Shown here: positions 5,434-10,555 of the stretch, in pieces | How the letters are laid out: every line of letters begins with the position of its first letter | Position numbering within the stretch: position 1 is the first letter of the stretch | Assembly (NCBI GenBank): GCA_963169055.1 | Contig: CAUJFU010000242.1 | Location: 1-10,555, forward strand | Length of the DNA: 10,555 nucleotides | Origin: Myxococcota bacterium | GTDB taxonomy: Bacteria; Myxococcota_C; UBA6777 | Reading direction: 5' to 3' | The notes under the pieces: model-generated | Database searches by the model: none | Seen by the model: the letters and a program-made list of their open reading frames with translations, nothing else | What the model was told of the DNA's origin: nothing | Program-made: the position numbers and the translations under genes

Positions 5434-8400
5434 GTGGGAGTGCGAGAGATCTTGGGTCTTGCGCGAGAACTTCGCGACGAAGTGTGGGTGGTGTGGCAGG
5501 ATCTATCCGTTGCAGAAGTCTCGATCCTGAGCGATGCGGTGTGGCGATGCGGTTTTGTGCCAAAGGAGATCGAAGTCCAAAAGGACGGAGGGAGCGAAGA
5601 GATCGAGGTATCGGGTGTAGAAGCGGCGTTGGGGGAGCGCGCAAGTCTTTTGGTGTTGGCAGGAAAACTGGAAGTGTGGGAGCAGACAGGATGGTCGGCC
5701 CCGATAGAACGGATGTTGCGCCATGCAAGAGCCGCATCTGTGGGTGTGTTGTGTGCCGCGTGGTGTGCGCCGCGTCTCTCACTCCAACGCAGAGAAGCCT
5801 TCCAGACACGTTTTGGGTTGACATTTCAAGAAGCGGCCTTCACAGAAGAGTTTGATCCTTGGGGAGAATGGGAAAACACACCCAAGCAACATGCCGAAGG
5901 ACGGGCGGATCGCGTGGTCTGCCTTACGACAGAACAACAAGCCTTGCGTGGGGCATTTGAAGCGATCCTTTGGCTTTTGGCCCGTCAAGAGCCAAAGACC
6001 CCACCCGTGTTGATGCGTTTGGATGCTTTGCTTGAGCAAGATTTGTTCGGTCAATCCGAAAAGCTGGGACAGAACGAGGCTGCACAGGGGCCACCGCATC
6101 CGCTCGAAGGGATCGAGATCATCGAAGAAAGCGCCTTGGTGCTGCATCATCCGAACGCACGGCGCATTCCGCTTCCTCCGCAGCCATACATCGTGCATCC
6201 GTATATCTTGACGCGGCGGTTCTTTGGTCGAGAGAGCGAGTTGGCGATGCTCGATCGTTGGGGCAGCTCAGAAGACAGCACCTTGGTGATCGATGGGATC
6301 GGGGGCGTGGGGAAAAGTGCGCTGACGTGGCATTGGTTTTGTGATCACGCGGCGGAGGCGATCCCCTCGTTGGATGGGGCGATGTGGTGGAGCTTTTATG
6401 AAAGCAACGCTACGATGGATGCTTTTTTTCGGCAAGCCTTGTTGTATGTAAGCGACACCGCCGAAGCCGCGAGCCTACCGCTGCTCAAACACGAAGAGCG
6501 CGTCGAGAGACTTTTTGAAGCGCTGCGCAAAAAGCGGATCTTGTTTGTGCTGGACGGGATCGAACGCATCATGGTGGCTTACCACCGTTTGGATGCGTCG
6601 CATCTACGGGATGATCAGGTAGAGGCAAGTACCGAAGATCTGCGAGAGCGTCAAGATCGTTCATTTACAGACCCGCAACATGGGGATCTTTTGCGAGCGT
6701 TGTGCTTGGACACACGCAGCAAACTTCTGATCAGCACGCGCCTAAAGCCTTATGATCTTGAACAACGGATGGGCGACCGCACGCAGATGTTGTCGGGTGT
6801 ACGCTACCGCTATTTGGACAGTTTGGAACCCCAAGATGCACTGGCGTTGGTGCGCTCACGCGGTGTAGTCGGCGATGCCGACGCGATCCAACAGTTTCTG
6901 CATTTGTTCGGCAATCACAGCCTACTGTTGGGCGTTTTGGCAGGGATTCTTTTGCACGACAAGCAAGCCAAAGGGGACTTCGATCTGTGGTACGCTGTCC
7001 ACAAAGACTCGTTGGAATTTGCCTCGCTTGATCCTGCGCAACGACGGGTGTCTTTGTTGCGTATGGCGCTCGATAGCTTACCCAAACCTTCTCGTCGATT
7101 GCTTTGTCAGATCGCGGCCTTTCGTTATCCTGTACGTCTTGATGCGTTATTGCCGTTGCATCGGCCTGTTCCAGAAGCCCCATCCGAGCCCGGGCGCCCG
7201 TTTGAATACTGGCTTGCGGATCTGCGCGAACGATACGCCGCTTCGCAAGAGGAAGACGAGCGCCTCGGACTCCTCGAAGAGATCGCCTTGGAAGAGTCCG
7301 AGATCGCCGAACAATACGCCCGCTGGAGAGCGTTTCAACAAGAAAAACGCGCTTACAGCCAGCGCGAAGATGTCTGTGCTGCGCGTGCAGCGTTTCATGT
7401 CTCGTTGTGTTTGCTCGAACGTTGCGGCCTCTTGCAGTGGGATCGGCCCGCCAATCGTTATGATCTCCACCCCGTCGTTCGTGGATATGCGTTTGAACGC
7501 CTCGAAGGGCGCGACCGTCACAAAACTTTTTCGCATATCCGCGATCACTTTGAACGCCTACCCCCCGAAGATATGAAAAGCATCGAAGAAGTCAGCGAAC
7601 TTCGCCGAACCATCGAGATCTATCACGCGCTAATCGGCTCTGGAAACTTGGATGAAGCGGCCTCGTTTTACAGCAACCAGCTCAATCCTGTTTTGTTCAA
7701 TCAGTTGGGCGCGTACTACGCGATGATCGAGTTGTTGACGCCGCTGTTTCCGCGTGGATTGGAGAAGCGCCCTGCCCTTTCGTCCCCATACTCCCAAGGA
7801 GCAAGGGTTGTCGACATCTCGAACGCGCTCAACATGGTCGGACGAAACGCAGAATCCAAGCAGATGCGGGCGATGTCGATCGAGATCGATGTCGAACACC
7901 GCAACGGTTCGGCACTTGGCGTATCGTTGATCAACTATGCGTTGTCGTTGGAGGACGAAGATCACGTCGAAGCCGCCGAGCGATGTCTGCGGCTTGCGTT
8001 GGATGTGAGCCGCTTTGCAGAAGATGATCGCAGCACGATCCTGTCGTTGTTGTACCTCGCTTCGCTCGCGATCGAGATGGGCGATACCGAAAACTTTTTG
8101 CGCTATGAAGAAGAATTCTTCGCCTCTCCTGCCTACGTCCAAACCTCCGATCGTTTGGCGCGGATGTACCTGTATCGTGCGCGGTGGTACATCGATCAAG
8201 GCCGCGATCCAGAAGAAGGACGCTATCTCAGCCGCGCATGGGAAGAAGCCGTTGCGTGTCGGAGTTCGTCGATTCAATGTGCGGTGCATCGTTGGCGTGC
8301 GGTGTGGGCCTTGGAACAAGGGCGGTTGGATCTGGCAGAACGCGGCTTTGAAGAGAGCATCCGTATCTCTCGGAAATCGGGCAGTGTGAATGTCTCGATC

Positions 8401-8769
8401 TATTTGGGAAGATTGGCTCAAGTACGCCTGCGCCAAGGTCGGCTCGAAGAAGCGCTGCTGTTGCTTGAAGAAGCCCTCTCGATCCGTGAATCCTTTGTGA
8501 CCTTGCACCTCGATGCAGCCGATATCTTTTACGCGGTCGGACAAAACGAACGCGCAGAGAGCCACCTTTTGCGCGCTTACAAGGAGGCTTGGGGCGATGG
8601 CCCGCCTTACTGTTGGCGTACCACGCTTGAACACTGCACCGAGGCGTTCAAACAACGCGGCCTTGCGTTGCCCGATCTGCCGCCCTTCGCTCCCACGCAG
8701 CGCATCGCCTTGCCTCACGAAGACAAGATCCGCGAGATGCTCCACCCGACCAGCTCCACCGAATCCTAA
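5434..8769 (+). CDS. STAND NTPase: unassigned N-terminal domain, NB-ARC core, TPR-like repeats
   Basis: Large cytoplasmic NLR-like signalling ATPase (1111 aa). Start is GTG 5434 with AAGGAG 7 bases upstream. The NB-ARC core begins at FFGRESEL (263-270). The P-loop is GIGGVGKS (288-295, Lys294), followed by WWSFYES. Walker B is LFVLDG (370-375, Asp374), the sensor strand is KLLISTR (430-436, Arg436), and a GNHSLLLG segment (493-500) stands in for the GxP motif. A winged-helix part follows, ending in RYDLHPVVRGYA (675-686), the MHD-equivalent of this bacterial family. Residues about 590-640 form a long charged helix inserted before it. From about 729 to 1080 the protein is TPR-like, e.g. GRLDLAERGFEESIRIS and GRLEEALLLLEEALSI. 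In relatives the repeats are thought to sense a ligand and ATP-driven oligomerisation activates the N-terminal effector. Residues 1-190 are alpha/beta-like but match no domain I can name. The protein likely acts with the downstream 195-aa product; a defence role is inference. Confidence 0.92.
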   Translation: MGVREILGLARELRDEVWVVWQDLSVAEVSILSDAVWRCGFVPKEIEVQKDGGSEEIEVSGVEAALGERASLLVLAGKLEVWEQTGWSAPIERMLRHARAASVGVLCAAWCAPRLSLQRREAFQTRFGLTFQEAAFTEEFDPWGEWENTPKQHAEGRADRVVCLTTEQQALRGAFEAILWLLARQEPKTPPVLMRLDALLEQDLFGQSEKLGQNEAAQGPPHPLEGIEIIEESALVLHHPNARRIPLPPQPYIVHPYILTRRFFGRESELAMLDRWGSSEDSTLVIDGIGGVGKSALTWHWFCDHAAEAIPSLDGAMWWSFYESNATMDAFFRQALLYVSDTAEAASLPLLKHEERVERLFEALRKKRILFVLDGIERIMVAYHRLDASHLRDDQVEASTEDLRERQDRSFTDPQHGDLLRALCLDTRSKLLISTRLKPYDLEQRMGDRTQMLSGVRYRYLDSLEPQDALALVRSRGVVGDADAIQQFLHLFGNHSLLLGVLAGILLHDKQAKGDFDLWYAVHKDSLEFASLDPAQRRVSLLRMALDSLPKPSRRLLCQIAAFRYPVRLDALLPLHRPVPEAPSEPGRPFEYWLADLRERYAASQEEDERLGLLEEIALEESEIAEQYARWRAFQQEKRAYSQREDVCAARAAFHVSLCLLERCGLLQWDRPANRYDLHPVVRGYAFERLEGRDRHKTFSHIRDHFERLPPEDMKSIEEVSELRRTIEIYHALIGSGNLDEAASFYSNQLNPVLFNQLGAYYAMIELLTPLFPRGLEKRPALSSPYSQGARVVDISNALNMVGRNAESKQMRAMSIEIDVEHRNGSALGVSLINYALSLEDEDHVEAAERCLRLALDVSRFAEDDRSTILSLLYLASLAIEMGDTENFLRYEEEFFASPAYVQTSDRLARMYLYRARWYIDQGRDPEEGRYLSRAWEEAVACRSSSIQCAVHRWRAVWALEQGRLDLAERGFEESIRISRKSGSVNVSIYLGRLAQVRLRQGRLEEALLLLEEALSIRESFVTLHLDAADIFYAVGQNERAESHLLRAYKEAWGDGPPYCWRTTLEHCTEAFKQRGLALPDLPPFAPTQRIALPHEDKIREMLHPTSSTES

Positions 8770-8780
8770 AGGACGCCATC

Positions 8781-9368
8781 ATGGTCTCTCCCGAAACGAC
8801 GTGGAATATTCTTCCTGTCTCCGCTTCCCTGATCGAAGACATCGCTGAGAAAACGGACCAGATCGCCCCAGATGTGGCCGAACATTTCTCATGGGAATGC
8901 GCCGTCTGGGCACTGCAACAAGAACGCGCCACGGGCCGCCCGATCCCTCCGCCCTTATGGAGCGCTCTCGAAGCAGCGCGTATGGTTTTGGAAGGGCGAT
9001 TGCCCTCTTCTGATTTAGCCCGACATCGGGGCGAAGCCTTGGGCTTGTGCGGTGATTTGCCGCCCGAACAAGCGATGACACCGCTGCGTCGGTCGTTGTG
9101 CTGGATCGTGGCTTATGTTTGCAGCGTCCCCGAAGACCACTTTTGGCGACAACAAAACCTGCGCCGAATCCTCGACCACCTCGCCTCCTTGCTGATGCAC
9201 TGGCCAAACGCCGATGCGCTTTGGGCAGGGCGAAGGCTCCAGAGCCTACAGATCGCACAACAAAACATACGCGAACGATTGTGCTTGCTTTTGTTGGCGC
9301 GACGCCAACAGCTCGATACATTCGCGCCTTTGGTGCGTGATGTTTTGGAGGAAGGGTTGTTTGGGTGA
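8781..9368 (+). CDS. Small helical protein of unknown function, co-operonic with the STAND NTPase
   Basis: A 195-aa protein with no signal peptide or clear membrane segment, predicted cytoplasmic. ATG 8781 is preceded by AAGGA (8769-8773) that overlaps the STAND gene's TAA stop; the gap is 11 bases, so translation is probably coupled. The sequence is rich in Leu, Ala, Arg and Trp and looks all-helical. A central stretch (Glu39-Cys-Ala through Leu63-Glu-Ala-Ala-Arg-Met to Gly72-Arg) has the layout Cys-Ala, then Arg-Pro, then an ALEAAR helix and a short Gly turn. I associate that layout loosely with small helical putative immunity-type proteins in myxobacteria and actinobacteria; this is a weak resemblance. 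The C-terminal third has an Arg/Gln-rich helix (RRLQSLQIAQQNIRERL). It could be an accessory, inhibitor or adaptor of the STAND protein. The gene is real on spacing and ribosome site; its function is not known. Confidence 0.82.
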   Translation: MVSPETTWNILPVSASLIEDIAEKTDQIAPDVAEHFSWECAVWALQQERATGRPIPPPLWSALEAARMVLEGRLPSSDLARHRGEALGLCGDLPPEQAMTPLRRSLCWIVAYVCSVPEDHFWRQQNLRRILDHLASLLMHWPNADALWAGRRLQSLQIAQQNIRERLCLLLLARRQQLDTFAPLVRDVLEEGLFG

Positions 9369-9432
9369 AGACGTCGGGTGGTCTTTGATTCTGTTCATAC
9401 GAGATCCGCCCGTGATGTGAGCGAAAAAGTAG

Positions 9433-9454
9433 GGGCAGCCCCCTGTGGCTGCCC
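9433..9454. terminator. GC-rich hairpin between convergent genes
   Basis: GGGCAGCC (9433-9440), loop CCCTGT, GGCTGCCC (9447-9454): a perfect 8-bp stem 64 bases after the STAND operon ends and upstream of the convergent gene's stop on the other strand. It has no T tract on either side, so it may be a bidirectional non-canonical terminator or simply another dispersed palindrome. Its placement between two converging transcripts favours a termination or mRNA-end role. Confidence 0.45.
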
Positions 9455-9571
9455 AACCATTGGGCGTCTACAACGGATCGCAGCGATGTTTCATGTACAC
9501 ATCTGTCGGACATCGGATCGCTTATATCTGCTCTAGCGAAGCGGCAGATGATCTCGATGAGAGGGTGGGCG

Positions 9572-10555
9572 TCAGCGGGGTGAGGGTTTGTCTTTGCAAG
9601 AAGCCCATCCTGCGCCTTGTGCGCACTGACAAGCGTGGATGCGTTGATGAAGCCAGTTTTTCTCGGCCTTTCGTGGCATATCGCGCAGATACTTTCGATA
9701 ATGCTGCTCCGCCTCCTTCCATTCTTTCCGTGTGTAGGCTTCTTCGGCAGATTGCAGGATCTGTTGGCCGTCCGAACACATCCGAAGCAATCGTTTCAGC
9801 CCTTCGAGAAAAGCTTCGTAGCCCTTGGGGGAGAGAAACTTGAACACGCTCTCTCTTCGGGCGTTCATATCGTCCATCAACAAGAGGACTTGTTGTTGGC
9901 CTTTGGTGGGCGCAGCATCCGCCAAAAACGCATGGATCACAGCGATTTCTTGGAAGATCCGTGTCATCTCCTGAAGGGCCGCCAAAGACGCTTTGTCTTC
10001 ACCAAAGGTCTCCAACAAAGCGATCCAACGAGGCGGAAGATTCTTCCAAAGATGGAGCGCTTGGAGGATCTGTGAACGCCCAAGCAAGCGCTTCACCTGT
10101 TCGAGAAGGAGAAGCGTGCGTTTCCATGCTTCGGCTTCTTTGACCTCCTCTTCTAGGGCTTTGCTTTCCCACACAGGCCGAGAGATCGGATCTTGGACGG
10201 AAGACAGACGCCAAGCTTCTGGCAAAGCAAATGCGGCCAACCAAGCCGAGAGCGAGGTTTGGAGGCTTTCTTCGAGCGCTTTTTGATAGGCTTTTTGAAG
10301 GCGAAGTGCGTGGCGGGCCTGTTGCGACATCATGGCCCGTCGCTGCTGGAAAAGCAGCAAATGAAACAGCGGCGTCGAGCCGTGTGCTTGAAGACGGACA
10401 CGGACTTCACGCAGCGTCGCAGCCTCCGAACTGCGTTGCGTGGCTTGCACAAGCGATGCGATGTGCTGCGCGAAAACACGTTGGGCGATCTCCCCTTCAC
10501 GCAGCAGCGCAGCTTCGACTTGCGCCCACGCAACAGACTCTTTCGGCGTCAGATC
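9572..10555 (-). CDS. Helical TPR-containing protein of unknown function, C-terminal part (start beyond window)
   Basis: The frame runs from TGA (9574-9572) to the right edge with no stop, giving 327 visible residues. A GTG at 10450 could be read as a start, but no ribosome site was found there and the upstream 35 codons keep the same charged helical composition, so the gene most likely begins outside the window. The protein is rich in Leu, Ala, Glu, Gln and Arg, with long amphipathic helices and possible coiled coils (e.g. the KALEEEVKEAEAWKRTLLLLEQ region). Near the C-terminus one stretch (SAEEAYTRKEWKEAEQHYRK) fits a tetratricopeptide repeat. The tail carries three cysteines (Cys-Gln-Cys and a later Cys) and a basic end. 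There is no signal or membrane segment in the visible part. It converges on the STAND operon and is not obviously linked to it. I do not recognise the family. Confidence 0.75.
   Translation of the reverse strand, partial: DLTPKESVAWAQVEAALLREGEIAQRVFAQHIASLVQATQRSSEAATLREVRVRLQAHGSTPLFHLLLFQQRRAMMSQQARHALRLQKAYQKALEESLQTSLSAWLAAFALPEAWRLSSVQDPISRPVWESKALEEEVKEAEAWKRTLLLLEQVKRLLGRSQILQALHLWKNLPPRWIALLETFGEDKASLAALQEMTRIFQEIAVIHAFLADAAPTKGQQQVLLLMDDMNARRESVFKFLSPKGYEAFLEGLKRLLRMCSDGQQILQSAEEAYTRKEWKEAEQHYRKYLRDMPRKAEKNWLHQRIHACQCAQGAGWASCKDKPSPR

Noticed and set aside
7630-8745. 371-codon open frame on the minus strand opposite the TPR half of the STAND gene
   Set aside because: Antisense of a confident coding region, with no recognisable domain and an unnatural residue mix.
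9445-9843. 132-codon plus-strand frame across the convergent gap and the end of the right-hand gene
   Set aside because: No ribosome site, Cys/Arg-rich random composition, and it overlaps the better-supported minus-strand gene.

Overview
The window (about 57% GC by eye) looks like a chromosomal segment of a Myxococcota-type or related bacterium. The main clue is a secreted protein that combines a VWA domain, MopE-type Cys/Asp repeats and a C-terminal tail of the MYXO-CTERM kind (Gly-Cys-Ser-Cys, one hydrophobic segment, Arg-rich end). A large NB-ARC/TPR STAND NTPase, of a kind common in multicellular and predatory bacteria, fits the same picture. No tRNA, rRNA, CRISPR array, transposase or phage gene was seen.

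Layout. (1) 1-1298, minus strand: the N-terminal 432 residues of a DsbD/ScsB-family membrane protein-disulfide reductase; its 3' part lies beyond the left edge. (2) 1299-1639: a divergent intergenic region with a compact palindrome cluster at 1414-1459. (3) 1640-4381, plus strand: a 913-aa exported, extremely Cys-rich VWA protein with seven CDGxDNDCNGxID repeats, nine four-cysteine repeats, an acidic Pro/Ser/Glu linker and a sorting-type C-terminal tail. An in-frame duplicate of the tail's coding sequence follows its stop codon. (4) 4423-5178, minus strand: pdxJ (pyridoxine 5'-phosphate synthase), convergent with gene 3. (5) 5179-5433: a divergent promoter region with an operator-like dyad. 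(6) 5434-8769, plus strand: a 1111-aa STAND NTPase with an unassigned alpha/beta N-terminal domain, an NB-ARC core and a TPR-like C-terminal half. (7) 8781-9368, plus strand: a 195-aa helical protein of unknown function, 11 bases downstream of gene 6 and almost certainly in its operon. (8) 9369-9571: a convergent gap with a strong GC-rich hairpin. (9) 9572-10555, minus strand: the C-terminal part of a helical, TPR-containing protein whose start is beyond the right edge.

How the genes may work together. The DsbD-like reductase delivers thiol electrons to the periplasm and lies head-to-head with a gene for an exported protein that needs dozens of disulfides. A functional link is plausible but not shown. 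The STAND NTPase plus its small partner forms a two-gene cassette with the architecture of bacterial NLR-like sensors, some of which act in antiphage defence or regulated cell death. This cassette is the best candidate here for an undescribed system. pdxJ is ordinary vitamin B6 housekeeping.
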